DNA from: Streptomyces hundungensis
GTDB taxonomy: Bacteria > Actinomycetota > Actinomycetes > Streptomycetales > Streptomycetaceae
Direction of reading: 5' to 3'
NCBI RefSeq assembly: GCF_003627815.1
Contig: NZ_CP032698.1
Span: 1,488,001-1,552,000, forward strand
DNA: 64,000 nt
A program made the translations under genes and the position numbers. The notes beneath the pieces are model-generated. The model was not told the DNA's origin. It was given only the letters and a program-made list of their open reading frames with translations, and did not search any database. Within the stretch, counting starts at the first letter, position 1. Each line of letters starts with the position of its first letter. Positions 16,975 to 25,448 of this stretch are shown here, piece by piece.

Positions 16975-17859
16975 TCAGGCGCCGTCGAGGATGACGGAGC
17001 GGGTGAGGTGGCGCGGCCGGTCCGGGTCGAGTCCGCGGGCCGCCGCGACGGCGACGGCCAGGCGCTGGGCCCGGACGAGTTCGGCGAGCGGGTCGAGGCG
17101 GCCCTCGATCCACAGCGCGCCGGTGGCGGCCACCTGCTCGGCGAGGCCCTCGGGCGCTTCGCCGAACATCCAGGTGGCGGTCGTGGTGGTGGAGATGCTG
17201 ATGGGCCCGTGGCGGTACTCCATCGCCGGGTACGCCTCGGTCCAGGACAGCGACGCCTCGCGCATCTTGAGGGCGGCTTCCTGGGCGAGCCCGTTGGTCC
17301 AGCCCCGGCCGAGGAAGCTGAACTGGGTTGCTGCCACGAGCCGTTCGGGCAGCGGCTCGTCGAGCGCGGTGCGGGCGTCGGTGACGGCCTGCTCGGTGTG
17401 CAGCCCGAGGTGGGCGCGGAGCAGCGTGAGGGCGGTGGTGGCGAAGCGGGTCTGGACGACCGACTCCTCGTCCGCGAAGTCGAGGACCACGAGGTCGTCG
17501 GCGGCCCGCATCACCGGCGTGGCGGGATCGGCGGTGATGGCGGTGGTACGGGTGCGGCCGCGCACCAGCGCCAGGAGGTCGAGCACCTCGGTGGTGGTGC
17601 CGGAGCGGGTCAGCGCGACGACCCGGTCGTAGGAGCGGGAGGCGGGGAACTCGGAGGCGGCGAAGGCGTCGGTCTCGCCGAGGCCCGCCCCCTCGCGCAG
17701 CGCGGCGACGGCCTGCGCCATGAAGAAGGAGGTGCCGCAGCCGACGACGGCGACGCGCTCGCCCGCGGCCGGCAGGGCGTCTTTGTGCTGGAGGGCCAGT
17801 TCGGCCGCCCGCTTCCAGCATTCGGGCTGACTGCTCAGTTCGTTCTCGACATGGCTCAT
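16975..17859 (-). CDS. SIS-domain sugar isomerase/deaminase (AgaS-like)
   Basis: 294 residues from ATG 17859 (MSHVENEL); the in-frame extension to 17973 lies in the AT-rich promoter region and is rejected. Two SIS domains: the first with VAVVGCGTSFFMAQAVAAL and ALTRSGTTTEVLDLLALV, the second with FLGRGWTNGLAQEAALKMREAS and AMEYRHGPIS, as in GlmS isomerase-type and AgaS proteins. It probably acts on a 6-phospho amino sugar and feeds the aldolase downstream. First gene of the unit and divergent from the DeoR gene. Confidence 0.88.
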   Translation of the reverse strand: MSHVENELSSQPECWKRAAELALQHKDALPAAGERVAVVGCGTSFFMAQAVAALREGAGLGETDAFAASEFPASRSYDRVVALTRSGTTTEVLDLLALVRGRTRTTAITADPATPVMRAADDLVVLDFADEESVVQTRFATTALTLLRAHLGLHTEQAVTDARTALDEPLPERLVAATQFSFLGRGWTNGLAQEAALKMREASLSWTEAYPAMEYRHGPISISTTTTATWMFGEAPEGLAEQVAATGALWIEGRLDPLAELVRAQRLAVAVAAARGLDPDRPRHLTRSVILDGA

Positions 17860-18010
17860 GCCGGGCTCCCACCCTCTGGATGTGACGCGCTGCCGTACGG
17901 GTTCGTGCTTGTTTCTGCAAAATATAACGGGATATCGAGCATGATCAAGCATATGGGCGTGCGCTAAGGTCACTACGGACGGTTACCGGTACGAAGAATG
18001 GAGGGCGCGG
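17860..18010. promoter_or_regulatory. Divergent promoter/operator region for SIS and DeoR genes
   Basis: 151 bases between divergent starts. Bases 17911-17957 are strikingly AT-rich for this genome and contain GATATC, TGATCA and two GCAT-containing half-sites (GAGCATGATC, AAGCATATG). This is the expected place for DeoR-family binding. Exact operator not defined. Confidence 0.5.
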
Positions 18011-18790
18011 ATGTCGCGCGACGCCCGCTGGCAGGCGCTCCTCGAACTGCTCGTGGAGCAGGGCCGCCTCGATGTCGACGAGGCGGCGTCGGCCCTCGGG
18101 GTGTCGGCGGCGACGATCCGCCGCGACTTCGACCAGCTCGCGGAGCAGCAGATGCTGGTGCGCACGCGGGGCGGCGCGCTCGTGCACGGCGTCTCCTACG
18201 AGTTGCCGCTGCGCTACAAGACGGCGCGCCAGGCATCGGAGAAGCAGCGCATCGCGAAGGCGGTGGCGGACCTGGTGGCGCCGGGCGAGGCGGTCGGCCT
18301 GACCGGCGGGACCACGACCACGGAGGTGGCCCGCGCCCTGGCGGTGCGGCCCGAACTCGCCCATGGGTCACCGGCGTTGACGATCGTGACCAACGCGCTG
18401 AACATCGCGAACGAGCTCGCGGTGCGCCCTCAGTTCAAGATCGTGGTGACGGGCGGGGTGGCCCGCCCGCAGTCCTACGAACTCACCGGACCGCTCGCGG
18501 GCGGCGTCCTGAACCAGATCACGATGGATGTGGCGGTGCTCGGTGTCGGCGCCTTCGACGTGACGCACGGGGCGTCCGCGCACGACGAGGACGAGGCCGG
18601 GATCAACCGGCTGCTGTGCGAGCGCGCCGAGCGGGTCGTGGTGGCCGCCGACTCCACGAAGCTGGGCAGGCGCACCTTCGCCCGGATCTGCGCGACGGCC
18701 CAGGTGGGCACGCTCGTGACGGACACGGCGGTCTCCGAGGAGACGGTCGCCGCGTTCACCGAGGCCGGGGTGACGGTCGTCGCGGTCTGA
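18011..18790 (+). CDS. DeoR/GlpR family transcriptional regulator
   Basis: 259 residues. The N-terminal DeoR-type helix-turn-helix reads RLDVDEAASALGVSAATIRR (near 20-40), followed by the family signature DFDQLAEQQMLVRTRGGA. The C-terminal sugar-phosphate sensing domain has GLTGGTTTTEVARAL, TIVTNALNIANEL, DVAVLGVGAFD and VVAADSTKLGRR. It likely represses the divergent SIS-aldolase genes and is released by a phosphorylated sugar; the regulator-target pairing is inferred from the divergent arrangement. Confidence 0.92.
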   Translation: MSRDARWQALLELLVEQGRLDVDEAASALGVSAATIRRDFDQLAEQQMLVRTRGGALVHGVSYELPLRYKTARQASEKQRIAKAVADLVAPGEAVGLTGGTTTTEVARALAVRPELAHGSPALTIVTNALNIANELAVRPQFKIVVTGGVARPQSYELTGPLAGGVLNQITMDVAVLGVGAFDVTHGASAHDEDEAGINRLLCERAERVVVAADSTKLGRRTFARICATAQVGTLVTDTAVSEETVAAFTEAGVTVVAV

Positions 18791-18871
18791 GCGACGGCCG
18801 GCGGGGCAAGCGTCACGAGGCGCGCGCGATCCAGCCTCAACGCCCTTGCGGGCCAAGCAAGTTGGGGCCGG

Positions 18872-19471
18872 TCAGCCGATCTTCAGCGCCGGGAGGACGA
18901 CCGCTTCCAGGAGCCCCAGGACCGTGCCCTCGCCGTGGAAGCGGTCCTCGAAGAGCCGCTCGACGCGGAGCATGCCCATGATCATGGGGGCGACGTAGCC
19001 GATCGCCGGGTTGTCCGCCGCCACCTCGCCCCGCTCGACCCCGCGCCGCAGCATCGCGTCCAGGGCCGCGATCTCTGGGTTCAGTACGGTCTCGCGCAGG
19101 GCTTCGCGCAGGTCCGGGTGTTTGATGTAGGCCTGGCCCACGGCCTCCATCAGCGCCGTGTCGGGACCCTCGCGCCGGCCCACCACCCGGGCCGCCTCCC
19201 GGAGGTCCCCGGCGAGCGAGCCGGTGTCGATGCCGGCGAAGAACGAGCAGCGGTTGCGCCCGAGCGCCGCCGTGACCAGCAGCGGCTTGCTCTTCCACTG
19301 GCGGTACAGGGTGGCCTTGCCGCACTTGGTGCGCGACGCCACGCCCTCCATGGTCACGGAGTCGTAGCCGCCTTCTCTGAGCAGGTCGAGCACGGCGTCG
19401 TACAGCTCCAGCTCGCGCTCGGGGCTGATCTTGCTGCGGCGGGCAGCGGCCGTGGCGGCCTGCGTCGACAT
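18872..19471 (-). CDS. TetR/AcrR family transcriptional regulator
   Basis: 199 residues from ATG 19471; RBS GGAGGGAACG precedes it. The helix-turn-helix spans residues 20-65 (LREGGYDSVTMEGVASRTKC, then GKATLYRQWKSKPLLV). The C-terminal domain resembles TetR_C_11/AefR-type ligand domains. The 172-base gap to the divergent PAP2 gene carries a strong inverted-repeat operator, so this protein probably represses both itself and the PAP2-DMT unit. Confidence 0.92.
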   Translation of the reverse strand: MSTQAATAAARRSKISPERELELYDAVLDLLREGGYDSVTMEGVASRTKCGKATLYRQWKSKPLLVTAALGRNRCSFFAGIDTGSLAGDLREAARVVGRREGPDTALMEAVGQAYIKHPDLREALRETVLNPEIAALDAMLRRGVERGEVAADNPAIGYVAPMIMGMLRVERLFEDRFHGEGTVLGLLEAVVLPALKIG

Positions 19472-19531
19472 CGTTCCCTCCGGAGAAAAACAAGCGGCAC
19501 TCCTGCACGTACGAGAGTAGGCTCCGCTCGT

Positions 19532-19567
19532 TCGAGACGCAAACGTATCGAGACGTTTGCGTCTCGA
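19532..19567. promoter_or_regulatory. Composite operator of the TetR regulator
   Basis: Two 15-base arms TCGAGACGCAAACGT and ACGTTTGCGTCTCGA form a perfect inverted repeat with a 6-base spacer. A second, overlapping dyad is ATCGAGACG/CGTCTCGAT (19547-19568). A further half-site ACGTTTGC lies at 19590-19597. A possible promoter for the PAP2 gene, TTTGCG (19556-19561) and TAGCCT (19580-19585) with an 18-base spacer, overlaps the right arm. Confidence 0.8.
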
Positions 19568-19642
19568 TGAGTTTCGATCTAGCCTTCCTACGTTTGCTTG
19601 TGTTTTTCCCATCTATCGATCCAGGTTCAAAGGGGCCGGAGA

Positions 19643-20578
19643 ATGTTTGCCGGTATAACCACGGGGACGCGTCTTCGGACCCGTCCCGCCGGACCGGAGA
19701 CGACCGCTTCCCGGCCGCCCCTGGTGCGCGAGCTGATGCTCGTGACCGCGCTCTTCCTCGTGTACAAGTTCGGCCGCCGGCTGGCCAACGGCCACGAGGC
19801 GAGCGCCTTCGACAACGCCGACCGCGTCTGGAGCTGGGAGCGCGCGCTGCACCTGCCCGGCGAGGGCTCGGTCCAGCAGTTGCTGCTGCACGGCGACACC
19901 CTGGTCAAGGTCGCCAACACCTTCTACGCGACGGTGCACTTCCCGGCCACGGTGGCCTTCCTGGTCTATCTGTATCTGCGCCGCCCGGGCCACTACCTGT
20001 GGTCGCGCCGGGTGCTCGCCGGGCTCACCGCCGCCGCCCTGGTGCTCCACATCACGGTCCCGCTGGCCCCGCCGCGGATGCTCACCACGGCCGGACTCGT
20101 CGACACCGCACAGGTCTACGGGCCCTCCGTGTACGCGGCGACGCCCGACACCGACACCATGGCGAACCAGTTCGCGGCGATGCCCTCGCTGCACTTCGGC
20201 TGGGCGCTGATGGTCGCCGTCGGGCTGATCGCGGCGACCCGGAGCCGCTGGCGCTGGCTGTGGCTCCTGCACCCGCTGCTCACCCTGCTGGTGGTCGTCG
20301 GCACCGCGAACCACTACTGGCTCGACGCCCTGGTGGCCACGGCGCTCCTTGGCGCGGTGCTCTATTTCGTGCCCCGGCCGCGTCGGCTCATACAGTTGCC
20401 TGCGGCATCCAAGCCGGGCCGTGGGGCGCCCGCCCCGACCGCGCCCGAGCTCTCCCCGTCGTCCCCGCTGTCTCCGTCATCCCCGCTGTCCCTTCTGCCC
20501 CCGCTCACGCTCGCGTCCCAGCCGGCGCCCGCTGCCCCGCGCACCCCCGCGCCCGAGCTCACCGAGGCCGTGCGATGA
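19643..20578 (+). CDS. PAP2-family integral membrane phosphatase/phosphotransferase (Aur1-like)
   Basis: 311 residues, ATG 19643 preceded by GGGGCCGGAG. About six hydrophobic segments. The phosphatase motifs are PLAPPRML in the first lumenal loop, MPSLHFGWAL (conserved SxH) and NHYWLDALVA (His and Asp of motif C3), matching the inositolphosphotransferase-type PAP2_3 group. The C-terminal 60 residues are a Ser/Pro-rich tail (PELSPSSPLSPSSPLSLLPP). It could move phosphate headgroups on membrane lipids or dephosphorylate lipids. The stop overlaps the next gene's ATG, so it is cotranscribed with the DMT transporter. Confidence 0.85.
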   Translation: MFAGITTGTRLRTRPAGPETTASRPPLVRELMLVTALFLVYKFGRRLANGHEASAFDNADRVWSWERALHLPGEGSVQQLLLHGDTLVKVANTFYATVHFPATVAFLVYLYLRRPGHYLWSRRVLAGLTAAALVLHITVPLAPPRMLTTAGLVDTAQVYGPSVYAATPDTDTMANQFAAMPSLHFGWALMVAVGLIAATRSRWRWLWLLHPLLTLLVVVGTANHYWLDALVATALLGAVLYFVPRPRRLIQLPAASKPGRGAPAPTAPELSPSSPLSPSSPLSLLPPLTLASQPAPAAPRTPAPELTEAVR

Positions 20579-21522
20579 ACGAATCCGCGTTGCTCGCCAT
20601 CCTGCTCTCCCTCGCCTCCGCCGCCGGTTACGCGCTGGCCGCCGTCGGCCAGTCCCGGCTCGCCGCCCAGGGGGGCGCGGGCATCGGCACACTGCTCACC
20701 CGACCGCTGTGGTGGTGGGCGGTCGGCCTGAACGTCGCGGGCGCCCTCATGCATGTGGCCGCGCTCCACTACGGGCCGCTCACCCTGGTCCAGCCGCTCG
20801 GCGCGCTCACTCTGGTGGCCGCGCTGCCGCTCTCCGCGTACTACGCGCGGCGCCGCGTCACCCGGCGCGAGTGGCGGGGCGCCGCCTGGACGCTGGCCGG
20901 GCTCACCGGTCTGATCGCGGTCACCGGACCCGCGAGCCCCGGAGACGCGCTCAGCCTGCCCGAGGCCCTCGCCATCGCCGCGGCCACCGCGCTGTTGCTG
21001 GCCTTTCTGGTACGGGCCGGGGCGCACTCCCCGCGCGGCGGCGGCCTCGGGCACGCCACCGCGTCCGGCATCGCCTCCGGAGTGGCGTCCGCGCTGACCC
21101 AGACGGTCACCGCCTCGCTCGCCCGCGAGCTCCCCGGGGGCCCGCTGACCTGGTGGCAGACCACGCTGCTCGCGGTGCTGGTGGCGATGTTCGCGGTCGG
21201 TGGCCTGCTGCTCTCGCAGACGGCCTACCGCGGCGGCCTCGCCGCCCCGCTGGCCGTGGTGAACCTCGCGAACCCGGCGGCGGCCGCGGTGATCGGGGTG
21301 GCGCTGCTCGGTGAGAGCTTCCACGGCGGTCCGCTCGGCTGGCTGGTGGCCGCCGCGGCGGCGGGCGTGGCCGCCCGGGGCGTGCTCATGCTGACCGGCG
21401 CCGCACCGGCCGACCTGCCCGCCCCCCTTCCCCCGCAGGTGCCCGCGATGGCGCCCACGGAGCGGCCGGCCGCCGAGCCGGCCGTGCGGGCCACCGAGCC
21501 GGCCGTGCGGATCCCTGCCTGA
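20575..21522 (+). CDS. DMT-superfamily (EamA-like) transporter
   Basis: 315 residues with nine to ten hydrophobic segments, in the drug/metabolite transporter fold. The first half includes LNVAGALMHVAALHYGPLTL and LVQPLGALTLVAALPLSAYY, the second ends GVALLGESFHGGPLGW, typical of the EamA/DUF-type Streptomyces DMT proteins. The C-terminus is a hydrophilic, repetitive tail (ERPAAEPAVRATEPAVRIPA). Second gene of the TetR-controlled unit. Just after the stop the last 18 bases (GCGGATCCCTGCCTGAAG) recur almost exactly 26 bases later, a small tandem duplication across the stop. Confidence 0.85.
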   Translation: MNESALLAILLSLASAAGYALAAVGQSRLAAQGGAGIGTLLTRPLWWWAVGLNVAGALMHVAALHYGPLTLVQPLGALTLVAALPLSAYYARRRVTRREWRGAAWTLAGLTGLIAVTGPASPGDALSLPEALAIAAATALLLAFLVRAGAHSPRGGGLGHATASGIASGVASALTQTVTASLARELPGGPLTWWQTTLLAVLVAMFAVGGLLLSQTAYRGGLAAPLAVVNLANPAAAAVIGVALLGESFHGGPLGWLVAAAAAGVAARGVLMLTGAAPADLPAPLPPQVPAMAPTERPAAEPAVRATEPAVRIPA

Positions 21523-21576
21523 AGCACGGGCTGCGGATCCCCGCCTGAAGTAGAAGCTGGGGGGGGCGCCCACACC

Positions 21577-21604
21577 CGGCCGGCGCCGGGCCCCGCGCCG
21601 GCCG
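21577..21604. terminator. Bidirectional terminator between DMT and acuI-like genes
   Basis: 10-bp perfect stem CGGCCGGCGC (21577-21586) with GCGCCGGCCG (21595-21604) and an 8-base loop, ending next to the stop of the minus-strand reductase gene. Confidence 0.65.
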
Positions 21605-22591
21605 TTACGCGTTGACGTCCACGACGGTGCGCCCGCGCACCTGCCCGGCGAGGATGCGTTCCGCGATACCGGGCACCTCGTCGAGACCGATGACCGTGGT
21701 CATCCGCTCCAGCAGGGCCGGGTCGAGATCCCGCGCGAGCCGCTCGTACGCCCTGATCCGGCGTTCCATCGGCGCCTGCACGGAGTCGATGCCGACCAGG
21801 GTCACCCCGCGCAGGATGAACGGCAGTACGGTGCCCGGCAGATCGACGCCCTGGGCGAGGCCGCAGGCGGTGACGGTGCCGCCGTAGCGGGTGCCCGCGA
21901 GGACGTTGACCAGGGTGTGGCTGCCGACCGAGTCGACCGCGGCCGCCCAGCGTTCCTTGCCGAGCGGGCGGCCGGGGGTGGAGAGTTCGGCACGGTCGAC
22001 GATCTCGGCGGCGCCGAGCGCGCGCAGATACTCGGCTTCGGCGGGCCGCCCGGTGGAGGCGAGCACCCGGTGGCCGAGCCGGGCGAGCAGCGCGACGGCG
22101 ACCGAGCCGACGCCACCCGCCGCGCCGGTGACGAGCACATCGCCGCTGCCGGGGGTCAGGCCGGCGTCCTCCAGGGCGAGCACGCTGAGCATCGCGGTGT
22201 ATCCGGCGGTACCGATCGCGGCCGCCTGCCGGGTGCTGAGCCCCGCCGGCAGCGGGACCAGCCAGTCGCCGCTGACCCGCGCCTTCTGCGCGAACCCGCC
22301 GTCGTGGCCCTCGCCGACGCCGTAGCCGTTGAGCACCACCTTGTCGCCGGGCGCGAACGAGGCGTGCGTGGACGACTCGACGGTGCCCGCGAAGTCGATC
22401 CCGGGGACCAGCGGGTACGTCCGGACGATGCCCTTGCCGTGGGCGAGCGCGAGGCCGTCCTTGTAGTTGACGGTCGAATAGTCCACGGCGACGGTCACAT
22501 CGCCCTCGTGGAGGTCGTTCTCCTCCAGCGTGACGGTCTCGACCCGGTGGCCCTGCTCGTCCTTGGTCACACGGATGGCGCGGAATGACAT
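21605..22591 (-). CDS. acuI: MDR-family NADPH oxidoreductase, acryloyl-CoA reductase (AcuI/YhdH) type
   Basis: 328 residues, zinc-free medium-chain reductase. It begins FRAIRVTKDEQGHRVETVTL and has STVNYKDGLALAHGKGIVRT, PLVPGIDFAGTV, NGYGVGEGHDGGFA and the nucleotide-binding GAAGGVGSVAVALL, all characteristic of AcuI/YhdH. These enzymes reduce acryloyl-CoA to propionyl-CoA, protecting the cell from a reactive electrophile. The ATG at 22591 (MSFRAIRV) is the family start; an upstream in-frame extension is rejected. Monocistronic by context. Confidence 0.88.
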   Translation of the reverse strand: MSFRAIRVTKDEQGHRVETVTLEENDLHEGDVTVAVDYSTVNYKDGLALAHGKGIVRTYPLVPGIDFAGTVESSTHASFAPGDKVVLNGYGVGEGHDGGFAQKARVSGDWLVPLPAGLSTRQAAAIGTAGYTAMLSVLALEDAGLTPGSGDVLVTGAAGGVGSVAVALLARLGHRVLASTGRPAEAEYLRALGAAEIVDRAELSTPGRPLGKERWAAAVDSVGSHTLVNVLAGTRYGGTVTACGLAQGVDLPGTVLPFILRGVTLVGIDSVQAPMERRIRAYERLARDLDPALLERMTTVIGLDEVPGIAERILAGQVRGRTVVDVNA

Positions 22592-22669
22592 CGAATCGAT
22601 CTCCTGCCGGTGGGGTGCCTGTTCAGCCGTACGCCGATCTTGCCCCAAGCACCTTCGCGCCCGTGCAAA

Positions 22670-22702
22670 GGGGCCGCACCGGACGGCTCACGGTGCGGCC
22701 CC
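22670..22702 (-). terminator. Terminator of the GH31 gene
   Basis: 11-bp perfect stem GGGGCCGCACC (22670-22680) with GGTGCGGCCCC (22692-22702), 22 bases beyond the GH31 stop. Confidence 0.75.
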
Positions 22703-22724
22703 CGAACCGGTGGCGGGCCTCAGG

Positions 22725-25394
22725 TCACGCGATCTCGACGGAGAAGCCGCGTCCGGTCGGCTGCGACGGCGTCTTGACCTCCGTCGCCCCGGTCGCGGAA
22801 TCGAAGAACCAGCCGGAGCCCGCCGCGGCGAGCTCGGCCGCGGAGCCGTACCGCTGGAGCCGCTTCCCGCCCAGTGCGACGATGCCGGGCGCGGCCTGCC
22901 CGTGCACGGTGAGGCGGTAGGAACGGGCGGCGGGCTTGCCCTGGTAACTGCCGTCACTGGCACCGATGTTGACGACCGAGGCGCGTCCCGCCGAGGTCAC
23001 CTGGACCCGCTGGGTGGCCGAGGCGCCCCGGGCGAACTGCCGGGTCACGCCGTCGTCCTCGTACAGCGTGTAGGAGGAGGTGCCGAGCCGCGGGTAGATG
23101 TCGTAGTCCAGTTCGCCCTTGTCCCTGGTCTGCCAGGAGGTCGTGCCCTTGGGCCACATCGGCACGATCGAGCCGCCCTTCACGAACAGCGGGAGGGTGT
23201 CGAGCGGGGCCGCGTAGTGGTCGATGGTGGTGGGCCCCTGGTAGGTCTTGCCGCTCCAGTAGTCGGTCCAGGTGCCCCGGGGCAGATAGATGCCGTCGCG
23301 GACGCTGGTGTCGCTGTACACGGGGGCCACCAGGAAGTCCGGGCCGGCGAGGAACTCGTACTTGGCGTTCGCGCCCAGGGTGTTGGGGTCGTCCGGATAC
23401 TCCAGGGAGAGCGGGCGGACCGCGCCGACACCGGTCGTGGTGGCGTCCTTGGAGAGCCCGTACATGTACGGGATGAGCCGCTCCTTCAGCTGGAGGTACT
23501 TGCGGTTGATGGATGCGTACGGCTCGCCGTCGAGCCAGGGCTGCTGGTCGGCGGCCTTGCCGGTGGTGAGGTCCTTGGCCCAGCCGTCCATCGTCATGAT
23601 GGCCGGCAGGAACGCCTTCCACTGGAGGTCACGCGTGTACATCTTCGGGTCGTGGCCGAAGATGCTGCCCACATCGCCCGTGTTGTACGCGATGCCGGAG
23701 AGCGTGGCGCCCGCGTACGTGGGGATCTGCCAGCGCAGATAGTCCCAGCTGAGCTTCTGGTCGCCGCTCCACAGCACGCCGCAGCGCTGCGCTCCGGCCC
23801 AGGACACGGGCAGCCAGACGAAGCCGCGTGCGTCGCTGTTGTCCTCGATGCCGGCCTTCGCCTGATCGCAGGCGTCGAGCGCGAAGCCGTAGCCGTTGCC
23901 GACCCACGCCACGTCGAGCTTGGCCACGCGCTGGCCCGCCTTGACCTGGTCGGCGAGCTTGTCGAGGCCGTCCTGGGTCCACAGGCCGAGCTGGGCGTTG
24001 TGCGCCTGGAGTCCCTTGCCGGTCTCGGCGAGGTTCTCGTAGCCGCAGCCGTAACCGTCGTTGACGAGCATCCAGCCGAGCGGCATCTGGTTGCGGGTGT
24101 AGCCGTCGGCGACCTTGAGCGCGTCCAGGGTGTGCCGCTCGCCCCGGTTGGCGTTGTGCAGATAGCAGTCGGAGTCGCCCGGTTCGAGCCCGTACACGGG
24201 CGGCATGAACGGCTTGCCGACCAGTGAGGTGTACTTGCCGATGACGGACTTCACATCGCCGGTGAAGTAGTAGGCGTCAAGCCGCCGTTCCTGCTGTCCG
24301 GTGCGCACCCGCGGCCCGAAGTCGTAGACGCCGGGCGTGAAGGTGTTGCGGAAGACGCCGTAGCCCGCGGAGGAGAGGTAGAAGGGTTGCGAGTTGTTCC
24401 AACCGCCCTCGTTCCAGTTGGTGTTGTTGCCCACGTTCATGACCTGGTCTCGGTGCGAGAAGCTGCCGTTCTGCTCACCGCCGCCGAAGAACTGCTCGTC
24501 GGCGCCGCGGGTCAGGCTCTGGCGCATGCCGCCGGAGGTCCACCGCAGCGGATCGGCCTCGGACCATACGACGCTTCGGTTGTCGCCCTTGTAGAGCGCG
24601 AAGCGCAGCGGCTTCTTGTAGACGCGCAGGACGGTGTCCTTGCCGCGGATGCCGTAATAGGCGCCCGCGTCAAAGGACTTGGTGTTCTTCTGCGGCTTCG
24701 GCTGGGTCTGGATCATGTGGCTGCCGGGCGGATCGGTGAAGACGCCGTCCGGGGCCGCCCGCAGCCGCAGCGTGTCATCGGCGAGGAAGTCCACGCGGGC
24801 CTTCAGGGCGCCGGCGGCCATGTCGTACGTGCCGTCCTTGCCGCCGAAGGCGGTGAGGTCGCCCGCGTCGGTCGGCTCGGGCAGATACGCCGTGCCGGTG
24901 AACGAGTTGTGGTGCACGTCGTAGGGCACGACGATCACGTGGTACGTGCCCGAGGCCTTCGGGATGACGGTCGCCTCGGGGTCGGCGGTGCCCGCGCTGG
25001 AGGCGACCTGCTTGCCCGCGTCGTCATAGACGTACAGGTCGAAGTCGTCGGTGGGCGTGGCCCATTGGACGGAGACGGGCACCCCGCCCTCCGGGTTGTC
25101 GTCCCACTCACCGGCCGGCGGCTTCACGGTCAGATCGAAGCGGGCACAGACGGCGCCGTCCGGGTCCTGCGCGGCCGGCGGGCACTTGTCGGGCGAGCCG
25201 ACGGTGCCCTTCTCGTAGACCGGGCTGTGCCAGGTGAGCGACTTCGTGCCGCCGTCCAGGACGCCACCGGGTGGCGCGGCGGCCTCCGCGTGGGCGGCCG
25301 GAACGGCGAGCGCGGTGAGGGCGAGCGCCAGCGCCGACAGGACGGCGACGGCGGGACGTCGGGGCGGGCGTGAGCCATACCAGGGGGTCCGCAA
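22725..25394 (-). CDS. Secreted glycoside hydrolase family 31 enzyme with PPC-like domain
   Basis: 889 residues if TTG 25394 is the start; GGAG lies nine bases before it. ATG 25448 (MNAHAAPG) would add 18 residues and has no RBS. The signal peptide is the stretch PAVAVLSALALALTALAVPA, ending AHA. Residues about 65-165 resemble a pre-peptidase C-terminal (PPC) domain (WATPTDDFDLYVYDDAGKQV). The GH31 barrel follows: QFFGGGEQNGSF, LGWMLVNDGYGCGY, the probable nucleophile in VAKLDVAWVGNGYG, and VSWAGAQRCGVLWSGD. A beta-sandwich end (GGSIVPMWP) follows. Secreted alpha-glycosidase; exact substrate (xyloside, glucoside or galactoside) uncertain. Confidence 0.88.
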   Translation of the reverse strand: MRTPWYGSRPPRRPAVAVLSALALALTALAVPAAHAEAAAPPGGVLDGGTKSLTWHSPVYEKGTVGSPDKCPPAAQDPDGAVCARFDLTVKPPAGEWDDNPEGGVPVSVQWATPTDDFDLYVYDDAGKQVASSAGTADPEATVIPKASGTYHVIVVPYDVHHNSFTGTAYLPEPTDAGDLTAFGGKDGTYDMAAGALKARVDFLADDTLRLRAAPDGVFTDPPGSHMIQTQPKPQKNTKSFDAGAYYGIRGKDTVLRVYKKPLRFALYKGDNRSVVWSEADPLRWTSGGMRQSLTRGADEQFFGGGEQNGSFSHRDQVMNVGNNTNWNEGGWNNSQPFYLSSAGYGVFRNTFTPGVYDFGPRVRTGQQERRLDAYYFTGDVKSVIGKYTSLVGKPFMPPVYGLEPGDSDCYLHNANRGERHTLDALKVADGYTRNQMPLGWMLVNDGYGCGYENLAETGKGLQAHNAQLGLWTQDGLDKLADQVKAGQRVAKLDVAWVGNGYGFALDACDQAKAGIEDNSDARGFVWLPVSWAGAQRCGVLWSGDQKLSWDYLRWQIPTYAGATLSGIAYNTGDVGSIFGHDPKMYTRDLQWKAFLPAIMTMDGWAKDLTTGKAADQQPWLDGEPYASINRKYLQLKERLIPYMYGLSKDATTTGVGAVRPLSLEYPDDPNTLGANAKYEFLAGPDFLVAPVYSDTSVRDGIYLPRGTWTDYWSGKTYQGPTTIDHYAAPLDTLPLFVKGGSIVPMWPKGTTSWQTRDKGELDYDIYPRLGTSSYTLYEDDGVTRQFARGASATQRVQVTSAGRASVVNIGASDGSYQGKPAARSYRLTVHGQAAPGIVALGGKRLQRYGSAAELAAAGSGWFFDSATGATEVKTPSQPTGRGFSVEIA

Positions 25395-25448
25395 GGTTTC
25401 GTTCTCCGTTCGTACCGAGCAACAGCCGGGCGCGGCGTGCGCGTTCAT

